A program made the position numbers and the translations under genes. This document shows positions 10,029-18,877 of a stretch of DNA of 64,000 nucleotides, piece by piece (within the stretch, counting starts at the first letter, position 1; each line of letters opens with the position of its first letter). Below the pieces are notes generated by a model. The model was not told the origin of the DNA. It made no database searches and saw only the letters and a list, made by a program, of their open reading frames with translations. This DNA comes from Corynebacterium coyleae (GTDB taxonomy: Bacteria; Actinomycetota; Actinomycetes; Mycobacteriales; Mycobacteriaceae), in NCBI RefSeq assembly GCF_030408635.1, contig NZ_CP047198.1:2418001-2482000 (forward strand). The letters are read 5' to 3'.

Positions 10029-11210
10029 ATGTTGTCCACGACCCGGATTCTGGATTTGTTGCGCGTGAGCTTGCACGTGCTGGTCGCCGTATTGCTTGCG
10101 GTGGGTCTTATGGGGCAATTGCGTATCGACGACCCCCTGCCCGGCCTCGTTCTCTCCACCGTCTTCGCCGCTGTGTACATGGCGGGCACGGTGTGGCACT
10201 ACGAGGGCCGGGCCTATCCAAGTTGGGCGCCGTACGCGTGGCTGGCGGTCGTGGCCGCGCTGTGGGTGGGGCTGGTGCAGGTTTCCGCGGACTTCGTGTG
10301 GCTGGAGTTTCCGCTGGTCATGTTGGCGTGTGTGATCCTGCCGCGCTGGTGGGAGCTGCTGGCCGCGGCCGGCTTGCTGTGTGTGTCCCTGTGGGCAGTG
10401 GCCGGGCCTGGTGTGGGCTCTGGTGTGGGGTCGGGTGCTGGTGGAAATATCGGTGCGGTGGTGGGGCCGTCGATAGGCACGGTGCTCGCGGTGTTCATCG
10501 TGCACGCGTACCGGGCGCTGCGCGCGGAGGCGGACCACTACAAGCAGATGGCCGATGACCTGCGCTCGGCCCAGCGGGAGCGCGCCGCGGCGGAGCATGC
10601 GGCGGGCGTGGCACAGGAGCGAGCGCGCCTGGCGCGCGAGGTGCACGACACGATGGCGCAGGGGCTCAGTTCGATCGTGCTGCTCGGCCGCGCGCTGGAT
10701 AAGCAGCTCGGCGACGACGCCGCGGCGCGCGAGACCCTGGACGTGATTCGCTCGACGGCGGCGGACAACCTGGCGGAGGCGCGCCGCTTCGTCAAAATCA
10801 ATTCGGCGGACACGGTCTCGGTTGAAGACAAACTCCAGCGTGTGGCGTTGCCGGTGCGGCTGGAGCGGCTTGCCCGGGCAGCGTCGGACCGTCAGCGCGC
10901 GCTCGGCGAGCCACTGGAGGTGCAGGTCAATGCGGTGGATTTGCCGGAGCCGGCGGCGTCGGTAGCTGAGCGCATGGTGCGCGAGGGCTTAAGCAACATC
11001 GTGCGCCACGCGGGCGCATCTAAGGCGGTGATCACGGTGGATAAGCTGGGCGCGACCGCAACCATCGACGTCTTTGACAACGGCCGCGGCATCTCCGGCA
11101 AGGAGGGCTACGGGCTCAAGGGCCTGCGCGCCCGCGTGGAGGAGATCGGTGGGGAACTTTCGGTGGAGGGCAACGTCCTCGCCGCGACACTGCCTGTGGA
11201 GGAGCAATGA
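10029..11210 (+). CDS. Sensor histidine kinase, NarL-associated (HisKA_3)
   Basis: A 393-aa membrane sensor kinase: five or six N-terminal hydrophobic segments (1-155) without a large extracellular domain, a short coiled-coil linker, the HisKA_3 dimerisation box LAREVHDTMAQGLSSIVLL with the phospho-accepting His, and an HATPase domain with N-box VREGLSNIVRHAG and G-boxes DNGRGIS and YGLKGLRARVEEIGG. This architecture is usual for kinases that sense membrane or antibiotic stress. The last bases overlap the response regulator start (ATGA). Start ATG 10029. Confidence 0.93.
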   Translation: MLSTTRILDLLRVSLHVLVAVLLAVGLMGQLRIDDPLPGLVLSTVFAAVYMAGTVWHYEGRAYPSWAPYAWLAVVAALWVGLVQVSADFVWLEFPLVMLACVILPRWWELLAAAGLLCVSLWAVAGPGVGSGVGSGAGGNIGAVVGPSIGTVLAVFIVHAYRALRAEADHYKQMADDLRSAQRERAAAEHAAGVAQERARLAREVHDTMAQGLSSIVLLGRALDKQLGDDAAARETLDVIRSTAADNLAEARRFVKINSADTVSVEDKLQRVALPVRLERLARAASDRQRALGEPLEVQVNAVDLPEPAASVAERMVREGLSNIVRHAGASKAVITVDKLGATATIDVFDNGRGISGKEGYGLKGLRARVEEIGGELSVEGNVLAATLPVEEQ

Positions 11211-11809
11211 CGCTGCGCGTAATGCTTATCGACGACCACCCGGTCGTCCGCGCCGGCCTACGCGCCGTTCTCAACTCGTTCGGCGACATGGAAGTGGTGG
11301 CTGAGGCCGCCGACGGCGATGCTGAGGTGCCGGGAGACGTGGACGTGGTGGTCTCCGACATTCAGATGCCCGGCGCGTCCGGAATCGACCTGACCCGCCG
11401 TTTGGTCAAGGCGGGCGGGCCGCCGGTGCTCATCCTGACCACCTACGACACACAGGCCGACGTGGTCGCCGCGGTGGAGGCCGGTGCGATGGGCTACCTG
11501 CTCAAAGACGCGCCGGAGGATGAATTGCATGACGCGGTGGTGCAGGCGTCGAAACGCAAGCGCGTGCTCTCTCCGCAAGTGGCGAATGTGCTGGCAGACC
11601 GTCTGGTCAACCCCGACGAGGCTCTGTCCGCCCGCGAGATCGAACTGCTTCGCGCACTGCAGACGGGCGCGTCGAACCGGGAGATCGCCGAACAGCTCTT
11701 CATCTCCCAAGCCACGGTGAAAACCCACCTGATCCACATCTATTCAAAGTTGGGCGTGGACAACAGAACAGCTGCCGTAGAGCAAGCTCGGCAGCGTCGC
11801 ATCATCTAG
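11207..11809 (+). CDS. Response regulator, NarL/LuxR family
   Basis: A 200-aa two-domain regulator. The receiver domain (1-120) has the acidic pair LIDDHPVVRAGL, the phospho-acceptor Asp in VVVSDIQMPGASG and the conserved Lys in GYLLKDAPEDEL. The C-terminal LuxR-type helix-turn-helix (about 140-195) reads LSAREIELLRALQTGASNRE followed by IAEQLFISQATVKTH. It is coupled to the kinase by an ATGA overlap and probably controls the divergent ABC transporter operon through the palindrome at 9997-10014. Confidence 0.95.
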   Translation: MTLRVMLIDDHPVVRAGLRAVLNSFGDMEVVAEAADGDAEVPGDVDVVVSDIQMPGASGIDLTRRLVKAGGPPVLILTTYDTQADVVAAVEAGAMGYLLKDAPEDELHDAVVQASKRKRVLSPQVANVLADRLVNPDEALSAREIELLRALQTGASNREIAEQLFISQATVKTHLIHIYSKLGVDNRTAAVEQARQRRII

Positions 11810-11819
11810 TGTGTCCCGT

Positions 11820-12362
11820 ATGACTTTCATCGAGCTGCATACTGGGCCCTGGCGCGCCAGTACCTGCTTACTGGGGCTCAGCGGCCCGCATGACGCGCCA
11901 GTTGGCTTGGCCAGCCTGACCTGGCGCCATAACGGCTCGCTGCGTACCGGCGACGATTTGGACCGCCCTCAAGGGCAGATGTTCATCGAGGCAGATGCGT
12001 TGCCCGCCCGCCAGCAAATCGCCGAACCTGAGGCGTTTCCGCTGCGTACCGTGACCACTCGAACCGCCGGCGAGGCGTACGTGTTCATCGGTGAAATGTT
12101 CGGCCGCAAAGGAGAAATTGAGACGCTCACGCCGTGTGTCGCAGCGCAGATGACGCTTGCCACGGACGCTGAACTTGCGATGACGCTCAACCCTGACTTC
12201 GAGTACGCCATCATTGCCTGCGACGGCGATATCGAGGTCAACCGCTCCTCGGTGGTCTCTCACTCCCACATGCTCATTGGTCCGGGTGAGCGCACGCTCG
12301 GTTTGGAGAACCGTTCCGAGCATTTCACCCACGTGCTGGTGTTGGGTGGTCTTCCCGAGTAA
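11820..12362 (+). CDS. Uncharacterised cupin/pirin-like protein
   Basis: A protein of about 180 aa starting MTFIELHTGP at ATG 11820; a GTG at 11811 two bases after the response-regulator stop is an alternative that would add three residues. The predicted all-beta character, the segment SHSHMLIGPGERTLGLENRS and the C-terminal HVLVLGG resemble the C-terminal cupin of pirin/quercetinase-like proteins, but the classic metal-binding His set is not obvious. It may be co-transcribed with the two-component genes. Assignment is tentative. Confidence 0.5.
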   Translation: MTFIELHTGPWRASTCLLGLSGPHDAPVGLASLTWRHNGSLRTGDDLDRPQGQMFIEADALPARQQIAEPEAFPLRTVTTRTAGEAYVFIGEMFGRKGEIETLTPCVAAQMTLATDAELAMTLNPDFEYAIIACDGDIEVNRSSVVSHSHMLIGPGERTLGLENRSEHFTHVLVLGGLPE

Positions 12363-12438
12363 CACGAACCGGGGAGATCTTGCCCACATATAGACCACTT
12401 ACCGTGCAGACATGCGGTAACAGCGCAATAATCGGATA

Positions 12439-13863
12439 GTGCTATATATTCTGATTGCTGTCTTGGCCGTCGCTGCCGTCGGCTACTTCATTTACAAAAA
12501 AGTCCACGCCGCATCCGCCATCTTCGCGGTGGGTGTGCTGCTGCTCATGATCGCCGCCGCAACCGGCCGCATCGACTACGCCTCAACCGAGTTCGAATCT
12601 TCCGGCAACGCGTTCTACGACGAGTTGCTCATCATCGAGGCCCTGTTCAAGTCCCGTTTCGCCGGCACCGGCATGGCAATTATGGTGCTGTTCGGTTTCG
12701 TCGGCTACATGCGCCACATCGGCGCCGACGCAAAGACCGTAGTGGCACTGTCTAGCCCGCTGCGTCGCTTCAACGGCTCCTACTGGCTCGTACCCATCGG
12801 CTACTTGGTGGCGACGCTGCTGTCGTTCGTGGTGCCCTCTGCCAGTGCGTTGGCGCTGTTGCTCGTGGCCACGCTCATGCCGGCGTTGATCGCTGCGGGG
12901 CTGACTCCGCTGACGGTGGGTGCGATCGTCGCTACGGCCTCCACTATTGCCCCGTCCCCGCTGGAGGCGGGCCTGATTCAGGCCGCTGACCTGACCGGCA
13001 TGACGGTCACCGAGTTCACCTTCGGCAACGTGGCTAAGGCCACCATCCCGGGCCTGATCGTCATCGCGTTTGTGCACATGTGGTGGCAGCACCGCTGCGA
13101 CAAGAAGGACCTGGTCAAAGCCGGTGCCGCCGCAGGCGAGGCCGACCTGGAGGCCGCGAAGCACCAAGAGTCGGATCGACGCATCCACGAAGCCATGGAG
13201 CGCGCCGAGGGCCTGCCGGGCTTCTACTCCATCTTGCCGCTGATGCCGCTGCTGCTGATCATCGTCTCCGCAATCCTGAACCGCCTGGACATCGTCGGTT
13301 TCGAGGCCGGCATTCTCCCCGTGACCGTCGTGTCGCTCATGCTGACCATGATCATCGAGGCCATCCGCCTGCGCGACGTGAACTACGCCGCGGATTCCCT
13401 CCAGGACTTCTTCAAAGGCCTCGGCGAGGGCGCCGCAGGCGTGGTGTCCCTCATCGTCGCCGCCGCCATCCTGGTGGAAGGCATCACCCAGATGGGCGTC
13501 ATTGAGGGCCTGACCAGCCTCGCCCAGGCGTCCTCGGGTGCTGCGATCCTGATGGTGCTGGTGTTCGTCATCGCCACCTCTGTCATGGCAATGCTCACCG
13601 GTTCCGGCGTGGCCCCGTACTTCGCGTTCTCCGAAATGGTGCCGGGCATCGCGGCCGACTCCGCCGTGTCCGCCCCGCAGATGCTCACCTCCATTTGGGC
13701 CGCCTCCAACACCATGCGCCAGGCTTCCCCGGTCAACGCTGCGGTGCTCATCGTCGCTGGCGCACTGAACGTGAACCCGGTTGACGTGGTGCGCCGCACC
13801 CTCGTGCCGTTGGCAGCGGGCATGGTCACGTCGGTGGTGTGCGCGCTGTTGTTCGTCGTGTAG
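12439..13863 (+). CDS. DcuC-family C4-dicarboxylate carrier
   Basis: A 474-aa inner-membrane protein with about 12-14 hydrophobic segments, resembling the anaerobic C4-dicarboxylate carrier DcuC. Conserved-looking elements are VVPSASALALLLVATLMPAL in the first half and the matching re-entrant region SVMAMLTGSGVAPYFAF in the second. A charged cytoplasmic loop (about 215-255) separates the halves. GTG start at 12439. Its neighbours do not indicate a substrate; succinate/fumarate exchange is a family inference. Confidence 0.8.
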   Translation: MLYILIAVLAVAAVGYFIYKKVHAASAIFAVGVLLLMIAAATGRIDYASTEFESSGNAFYDELLIIEALFKSRFAGTGMAIMVLFGFVGYMRHIGADAKTVVALSSPLRRFNGSYWLVPIGYLVATLLSFVVPSASALALLLVATLMPALIAAGLTPLTVGAIVATASTIAPSPLEAGLIQAADLTGMTVTEFTFGNVAKATIPGLIVIAFVHMWWQHRCDKKDLVKAGAAAGEADLEAAKHQESDRRIHEAMERAEGLPGFYSILPLMPLLLIIVSAILNRLDIVGFEAGILPVTVVSLMLTMIIEAIRLRDVNYAADSLQDFFKGLGEGAAGVVSLIVAAAILVEGITQMGVIEGLTSLAQASSGAAILMVLVFVIATSVMAMLTGSGVAPYFAFSEMVPGIAADSAVSAPQMLTSIWAASNTMRQASPVNAAVLIVAGALNVNPVDVVRRTLVPLAAGMVTSVVCALLFVV

Positions 13864-13886
13864 CAAAAGTCCGTATTGTTTCCGGT

Positions 13887-15209
13887 ATGACTGTCTCAGT
13901 GCTGATCACCGTCGAAGACTCTTCGCCGGAAATCTCACGTTGCTTCAACGTTGACCCCGACATGACGCTCGGCGCGCTCGCCGAGGTCATCGACGCATCC
14001 CTCGGGTTCTCCGGCGCGTCCTCGCACCTGTTCGTGGGCAAGCACGGCACGCAACGTGAGGTGTACGCCGAAAGCCCCGGTGCGGGTGAGCAGCACGAAG
14101 ACACCATCACGGTCGCTGAGATGGAGCCGATGACCTACATTTACGACGCGGCGGCCGACTGGTCCATCCACGTCGAAGTCCTCGGCCCCTCCCACATCGA
14201 TGCGCCAACGCCGATGCTTGTCGACGCCGCCGGCCCCGACGTCATCGAAGCCTGCAACGGCCCCGCCATGATGACCGAGTTCCGCCGCCAGGCCCGCCTG
14301 CTCGCCGCCGGTATCGAACCCGACGTGGACACCGTCACCTTGCTGTTTAGCTTCCTGCCGGTCATGCCGCCGGAGCGCATGCTGGACCGGCTGACCTTCG
14401 CCGACCCGGTCACGGTCGCCTCCCGCATGGCCAACGTCGCCGAGGAGCAGTTTTTCGACGAGATGGCCGCCGCCGAATCCGAGGGTCTAGGCCTGGCGGA
14501 GCGCTTTGACAACTTCATCAACTCCCAGCCCGGCCTGCGCGAAATCCTGGACGTGGACCCCCACCCGGAGCGCAACCCGGCGATGATCTCGGCCGTGACC
14601 GACTTCTTCAACTCCGTCCTCGGCGAAGGCACCGATTTCCCCGAACTCGCCGAACTGGCCAGCCTGCCCGGCTTCGCCGGCCTGCCAGGGCTCGAAGGGC
14701 TCGAAGGGCTTCTCGACGACACCGATGACCTCGAAGCCCCCAACTCCCTGACCTTGGTGTTCGGCGACCTGATCAGCCTGTTCATCGCCAGCGTGCCCTA
14801 CAACAATGGCGAGCTAACCCCCGAGGTATCCCGCGAGATCCGCGACATCACAGCGCTGCCGTTCCCGGGTACCGTCGTCGGTTTTCTTCTCGACGCCGGC
14901 CTGTTAAAAAAGCGCCACGAAATCCTCACCCCCACCAAAGCGGGCCTGACCTTCCTCAGCAGCGACGACGCCGTCGCCGCCAACGCCGACAACCTGCGCC
15001 GCTTCTTCGAATCCGTCATGGGCGCAGACCTGTGGCGCGCCACCGTCGACTGGTTCATCGGCGAGCCCCAGCCCAACCCCGACATCGACGACTACATCCC
15101 GTGGCTTTACGGCTTCTGCGTCGTCGAAGAGTACGAACCGGGCCGCTCCGGGCTTTCCGACGAAGGCCGCGCCATGATGCACCTCCACCGCGCCTACTAC
15201 GAAGGCTAG
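13887..15209 (+). CDS. pRiA4b ORF-3-like (TnpR passenger type) protein
   Basis: A 440-aa protein starting MTVSVLITVEDSSPEI at ATG 13887. The first 130 residues resemble the plasmid pRiA4b ORF-3 / IS1096 'passenger TnpR' domain: a beta strand ending in a Pro-containing turn, then MTLGALAEVIDASLGFSG with a following aromatic/His position, then YIYDAAADWSIHVEVLG, equivalent to the family's YxYDFGDxW stretch. The remaining 310 residues are predicted mostly helical and unrecognised. No transposase is adjacent, so the name reflects homology only. 23 bp separate it from the DcuC-like gene. Confidence 0.6.
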   Translation: MTVSVLITVEDSSPEISRCFNVDPDMTLGALAEVIDASLGFSGASSHLFVGKHGTQREVYAESPGAGEQHEDTITVAEMEPMTYIYDAAADWSIHVEVLGPSHIDAPTPMLVDAAGPDVIEACNGPAMMTEFRRQARLLAAGIEPDVDTVTLLFSFLPVMPPERMLDRLTFADPVTVASRMANVAEEQFFDEMAAAESEGLGLAERFDNFINSQPGLREILDVDPHPERNPAMISAVTDFFNSVLGEGTDFPELAELASLPGFAGLPGLEGLEGLLDDTDDLEAPNSLTLVFGDLISLFIASVPYNNGELTPEVSREIRDITALPFPGTVVGFLLDAGLLKKRHEILTPTKAGLTFLSSDDAVAANADNLRRFFESVMGADLWRATVDWFIGEPQPNPDIDDYIPWLYGFCVVEEYEPGRSGLSDEGRAMMHLHRAYYEG

Positions 15210-15245
15210 GTCTAGACCCCGCCTGGTTGGCCCCGCCCGGTTAAC

Positions 15246-15563
15246 TCAGGCGAGCACCAGGTAGAGCCCCACCACGGCAATGCCCAGCATCATCGCGGTG
15301 AGAATGGCGATGGGGGCGGTGTTCGGGGCGCTGCGCTCGTCGGCAAGAGCAAATGCGTCGCGCCTGTACAGCCGGCGGTTCAGCAGCCCGATCGCCACCG
15401 CGCCGAGCGTGAGCGCGCACGCCGCAAACATGATCAGTTCCGGGTAAGCATCCGCCCAGCGCAGCAGCGTCGCCGCGCACACCAGCATCGCCAGCCCGGT
15501 GCGCGTCCAGCTCATCGCGGTGCGCTCCGGCTGCAGGCCGGGGTCCGCAACGACGATGCTCAC
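15246..15563 (-). CDS. DUF202 family membrane protein
   Basis: A protein of about 105 aa with the DUF202 hallmark PGLQPERTAMSWTRTGLAML followed by three transmembrane helices. GTG 15563 overlaps the stop of the upstream DUF202 gene (GTGA), which sets the start. DUF202/YidH proteins are usually encoded in pairs like this one; function unknown. Confidence 0.85.
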   Translation of the reverse strand: MSIVVADPGLQPERTAMSWTRTGLAMLVCAATLLRWADAYPELIMFAACALTLGAVAIGLLNRRLYRRDAFALADERSAPNTAPIAILTAMMLGIAVVGLYLVLA

Positions 15564-15922
15564 AGCAGGCTCACCCCGACCACCACCGCGGCGACGAACA
15601 CACCGATGCCCAGAATCGGCACGATCGCTGGCGCTGGGATGGGTTTGCCGTGGCGCAAGGCGCGTTCGATCCGTACCCAACGCACCGCCGCACCTGCGGA
15701 AATAGCCATTGAGATCACGATGATGGTGGCGGCGGCAAGGGAGCGCACGGTGTCGTCGATACGCGGAAGCTCAAAGGCCTCCAGCGCAATACCGCCCGCC
15801 AAAAACGCAAGCGCAGTACGCGTCCACGCGAGAAACGTGCGCTCGTTAGCCAAGGTGAAACGCGGATCCGGCTCGCTGCCATCCGGAAACACCCGCCGGG
15901 TAAACCAACCACGCTCACTCAT
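15560..15922 (-). CDS. YidH-type DUF202 membrane protein
   Basis: A 120-aa protein with the longer YidH version of the DUF202 motif: DPRFTLANERTFLAWTRTAL near the N-terminus, then three transmembrane helices with an ERALRHGKPIP cytoplasmic loop. ATG 15922 overlaps the VanZ gene's stop by four bases, so the three genes (VanZ, YidH, DUF202) form a tight operon on the minus strand. Confidence 0.87.
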   Translation of the reverse strand: MSERGWFTRRVFPDGSEPDPRFTLANERTFLAWTRTALAFLAGGIALEAFELPRIDDTVRSLAAATIIVISMAISAGAAVRWVRIERALRHGKPIPAPAIVPILGIGVFVAAVVVGVSLL

Positions 15923-16419
15923 GCGCTCAACCCTAGCGCCGCATATACCGTCAGGAGAACCACCCCAACCGCCGCGATCACCCACAACGCAGTATTGCTT
16001 TGCGACGACACCCTCGCCCACACCGCCCCCAACAACGCACCCGCCGCGTTGCAGATGACATCGTCAGTATCGCTAAACCCCCACCCGCCCAGATACTGCG
16101 CCGTCTCGATGCCCAGGCTGAACAGCGTGCCTGCCGCGAGCGCCCTCACGATCGAGCCCCGATACGCCACAAAGCCCACCGGAATGAACAGCGCAATGTT
16201 GCCAAACAAGTTCAGCCACGGACCCCACCACACCCGCGCATACGTGAACGTCTGCAACGGATTCAGCCGGATCTGACTGATCTGGTGCGACTCCGCCGCC
16301 CACACTCCCGGGATCGACACGAACGCCTTACCCACCGTAAACGCAAGCACGACAACGACAGTCACCACTGCCGCGACGACCGTTGCCGGTCTACTTCTGG
16401 TCGTATTCACCCGCCCCAC
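15919..16419 (-). CDS. VanZ family membrane protein
   Basis: A 166-aa protein with an N-terminal and several internal transmembrane helices and the VanZ-type core: NLFGNIALFIPVGFVAY, then SLGIETAQYL and DTDDVICNAAGALLG. VanZ relatives confer low-level teicoplanin resistance in enterococci, but most actinobacterial members are uncharacterised. First gene of the VanZ-YidH-DUF202 operon; divergent from the oxidoreductase at 16446. Confidence 0.87.
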   Translation of the reverse strand: MGRVNTTRSRPATVVAAVVTVVVVLAFTVGKAFVSIPGVWAAESHQISQIRLNPLQTFTYARVWWGPWLNLFGNIALFIPVGFVAYRGSIVRALAAGTLFSLGIETAQYLGGWGFSDTDDVICNAAGALLGAVWARVSSQSNTALWVIAAVGVVLLTVYAALGLSA

Positions 16420-16445
16420 GGTAGACGCACGTTAGGCTGGCGACC

Positions 16446-17381
16446 ATGAATAGCACCTTGCTGGTTACTGACAATGGCCCCCAGATCGTAGAAACCCGCG
16501 ACGAATACGCCGGTGAAGGCGACACGCTGATCAACGTCACGCACTCGTCGCTGAACTACAAAGACGCGATGGCACTGTCCGGCAACCGCGGTGTCCTGCG
16601 CGAACTACCCCGCGTACCCGGCATCGACGCGGTGGGCACCCTCGAGGACGGCACGCTGGTCACGGTGAACGGCCGTGGGCTGGGGGAGCGTCGTCACGGC
16701 GGCTACACCCCGCACGTGCGTATCGACGACACCCACATCACCCGCATCCCCTCCCGCTTCACCGCCGACGATGCCGCCGCCATCGGCACCGCCGGCTACA
16801 CCGCGGCACTCTCCGTCGCGGCGTTCGAGCGCGCCTCCTACTCCGTGGACGGCCCCATCCTGGTCACCGGGGCGACCGGCGGCGTCGGTTCCATCGCCGT
16901 GTCGCTGCTCGCGGAGCGCGGCCACGAGGTCTGGGCGCTCACCGGGCGTATCGACGAACACAGCACCTGGCTGCGCGAACTCGGCGCCACCGAAATCCTC
17001 GACCGCGCCGACTTCACCGGCAAAGGCAAACCACTGCAGAAGGCGCGCCTCGGCGGCGTGATCGACACCGTCGGCTCCGACATCCTGGCCAACGCCCTGA
17101 CCCAACTGCGCTGGGGCGGCGTCGCCACCGCATGCGGCATGGCCGCCGGCAACGACCTGCCCGCATCCGTCCTGCCGTTCATCCTGCGCGGTACCCAACT
17201 CATCGGCGTGAACTCCGTCGACACCCCCAACGACCTTCGCGACGAAGCCTGGGCACTCCTCGACACCTCCCTCAACACAAACGCCATCCGCACCGAAACA
17301 ATCGGATTGGATGGCGTCATCGAAGCCGGCCAGGCCCTGTTGGAGGGCCGGGGCGGTGGGAGAGTCGTCGTTAAGCTGTAG
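16446..17381 (+). CDS. Zinc-independent MDR oxidoreductase (AcuI/YhdH-like)
   Basis: A 311-aa medium-chain dehydrogenase/reductase. The substrate part contains SLNYKDAMALSGNRGV and RVPGIDAVG, typical of acrylyl-CoA reductase AcuI/YhdH; the NADPH Rossmann motif is VTGATGGVGSIAVSLLAERG. No structural zinc Cys cluster is present. ATG start. The final 11 bp overlap the 3' end of the convergent membrane-protein gene. NADPH-dependent enoyl or acryloyl thioester reduction is a family inference. Confidence 0.88.
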   Translation: MNSTLLVTDNGPQIVETRDEYAGEGDTLINVTHSSLNYKDAMALSGNRGVLRELPRVPGIDAVGTLEDGTLVTVNGRGLGERRHGGYTPHVRIDDTHITRIPSRFTADDAAAIGTAGYTAALSVAAFERASYSVDGPILVTGATGGVGSIAVSLLAERGHEVWALTGRIDEHSTWLRELGATEILDRADFTGKGKPLQKARLGGVIDTVGSDILANALTQLRWGGVATACGMAAGNDLPASVLPFILRGTQLIGVNSVDTPNDLRDEAWALLDTSLNTNAIRTETIGLDGVIEAGQALLEGRGGGRVVVKL

Positions 17382-18405
17382 GCTCCTTCGGCACCGGACC
17401 AGCCGAAATCTGCCGGTAGGCGTACGCCAACGCGAGCATCGTCGCCGGCAGGGTCACAATCAAACCAAGACCAAACGGGATCGCACCAATGAGGTTGATC
17501 AAACCAGCCAACACCGCGAAGCCCAACAGACGGCCATAATTACGCGCACCCGCCTTGAAACCACCGGTGAACGCCTGGCCAAACGTGCCATTGTTGTCAC
17601 CCGCGAACCACGGCTGCAGCATAAACAGCGGGCTGATCAGCAGCATCACCAACAAACCAATGCCGAATGCCGCCATCACCGGGCCCATCACCGCAAAGAA
17701 CGTCTCCGGGTCATCCATGATCGCCTCCGGGTTCTCCGGGATCATCGTCGGATCGATCGCCGAAAACGCACCAACGCCCAGCGCCGTCAGCAGCACCGTC
17801 ATGCCAAGCATGGCGATGACCGACAACAACACCGACATGCCCAGCGTCTTACCAAACGTCGGCGACTTCACATCCCCGAAGTTCAGGTTGCGCGCCAGCG
17901 TCGCCTGCAACGCCGCACCAATCATCCACGGGCCGAACACCGTCGTGCCGCCCACCTGAATCCAGGTGCCCACCGTCGGCACAAACTGCACCGCCACGCT
18001 CAGCAGCAGGTACACCACGCCAAGCGGCAACCACAGCTTCGGGTTGCCAAACACGGTCTTGAAGCCCCAGCCGATCGCCTCCAAAATGTTCAGCTTGCCG
18101 GTGCCCTTCACATGCGACCAGCCGTTATTCGCCGGGTCGTTAATCGGGTGCGGGCTCACACCATCGCCCGGAACGTTGTCCGTCAACTGCTGGCCATGGA
18201 ACCGCAACGCCGTGTTGCCCGCCATCGACGCCGCCGAATTGACCTCAAACGCGCTGTAGTCGCTGTAGCCGTTTTGGTAGTTGCCGGCTTGGTCGGCGGG
18301 GTCGGCGTAACTGTCGTAGCTCGGGTAACCCCCGTCGTTCTCCGGGTGGCTTCCTTGCGGATGCTGCGGATACGGCTCGAAGCCGTCATTGTTCGGAGTG
18401 GACAT
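17371..18405 (-). CDS. Polytopic membrane protein with Gly/Tyr/Pro-rich N-terminus
   Basis: A 344-aa protein. The first 130 residues are hydrophilic and rich in Pro, Tyr, Gly, Asp and Asn, so probably disordered and cytoplasmic. The C-terminal 210 residues carry about five or six transmembrane helices (for example LWLPLGVVYLLLSVAVQFV). Similar proteins are frequent in Corynebacterium and are annotated only as integral membrane proteins. ATG 18405 has GAAGGAG upstream. Its upstream region has two CTGACA/TGTCAG inverted repeats (18511-18595), possible operators. Confidence 0.75.
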   Translation of the reverse strand: MSTPNNDGFEPYPQHPQGSHPENDGGYPSYDSYADPADQAGNYQNGYSDYSAFEVNSAASMAGNTALRFHGQQLTDNVPGDGVSPHPINDPANNGWSHVKGTGKLNILEAIGWGFKTVFGNPKLWLPLGVVYLLLSVAVQFVPTVGTWIQVGGTTVFGPWMIGAALQATLARNLNFGDVKSPTFGKTLGMSVLLSVIAMLGMTVLLTALGVGAFSAIDPTMIPENPEAIMDDPETFFAVMGPVMAAFGIGLLVMLLISPLFMLQPWFAGDNNGTFGQAFTGGFKAGARNYGRLLGFAVLAGLINLIGAIPFGLGLIVTLPATMLALAYAYRQISAGPVPKEPTA

Positions 18406-18510
18406 TGATGTGCTCCTTCATCGGATAAGTATCAGTTTTGCCCAGCCGAGTTTAACAACCCTGCGCGGTGGGACGCCGGGCCGGAACGTTGGCGCTGCCC
18501 GGGCCGCCTC

Positions 18511-18595
18511 CTGACAAACTTTGCAAAATCTGTCAGGAACGTTTTCTGACCTGCACGTTTACCGGCGCCTGACAGATTCCGCCGTGATCTGTCAG
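18511..18595. repeat. Two CTGACA...TGTCAG inverted repeats
   Basis: Repeat 1: CTGACA (18511-18516) and TGTCAG (18531-18536) around a TTTGCAAA centre. Repeat 2: CTGACAGAT (18569-18577) and ATCTGTCAG (18587-18595) with a 9-bp spacer. A half-site TCTGAC lies between them. The centres are about 58 bp apart, upstream of the minus-strand membrane-protein gene. They look like paired operators for a dimeric repressor; no regulator is identified. Confidence 0.5.
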
Positions 18596-18778
18596 CCGGA
18601 CGGGGCGGTGGGGGCGGTGGGGCCGGGCCCGCGGGTCGGGGTGAGGCGGCGGGGCGCCCGGGGTGAGGCAGGCCGGGCATTTTGGGCATCACCGGCAAAA
18701 TAGTTCCCGGGCGGGGAACTTTCTTCGTCCGGCGGGCTAAGAAAATTCACTACGCCCAGGACAGATCGGGCAGGGCAC
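18596..18778. other. GC-rich low-complexity intergenic stretch
   Basis: Runs of GGGGCGG, GGGCCC and GGGTGAGGC dominate the first half. I find no ORF with a start signal and no recognisable RNA. A pair GTTCCCGGGCGGGGAAC around 18704-18720 is a short hairpin resembling the neighbouring terminator stem. Confidence 0.4.
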
Positions 18779-18819
18779 AAAAAAGTTCCCCGGTTCGACC
18801 GAATCCGGGGAACTTTTTT
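18779..18819. terminator. Bidirectional terminator after leuS
   Basis: Perfect 15-bp arms AAAAAAGTTCCCCGG (18779-18793) and CCGGGGAACTTTTTT (18805-18819) with an 11-nt loop. The A/T tracts give a U-run in both directions; it lies 58 bp beyond the leuS stop and would end that minus-strand transcript. Confidence 0.9.
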
Positions 18820-18877
18820 GGGAAGGGTATGAGAAAGGGTAGGGCAGCAGAACCCGAGCAGAACCCGAGCAGAACCC

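Noticed and set aside
12583-13866. 427-codon antisense open frame in the DcuC-like gene
   Set aside because: His/Asp/Gly-rich repeat-like translation, the usual mirror of a hydrophobic transporter.
18779-18819. tRNA-like T-loop (GGTTCGA) downstream of leuS
   Set aside because: The bases are the loop of a perfect terminator hairpin; no acceptor or anticodon stem is present.
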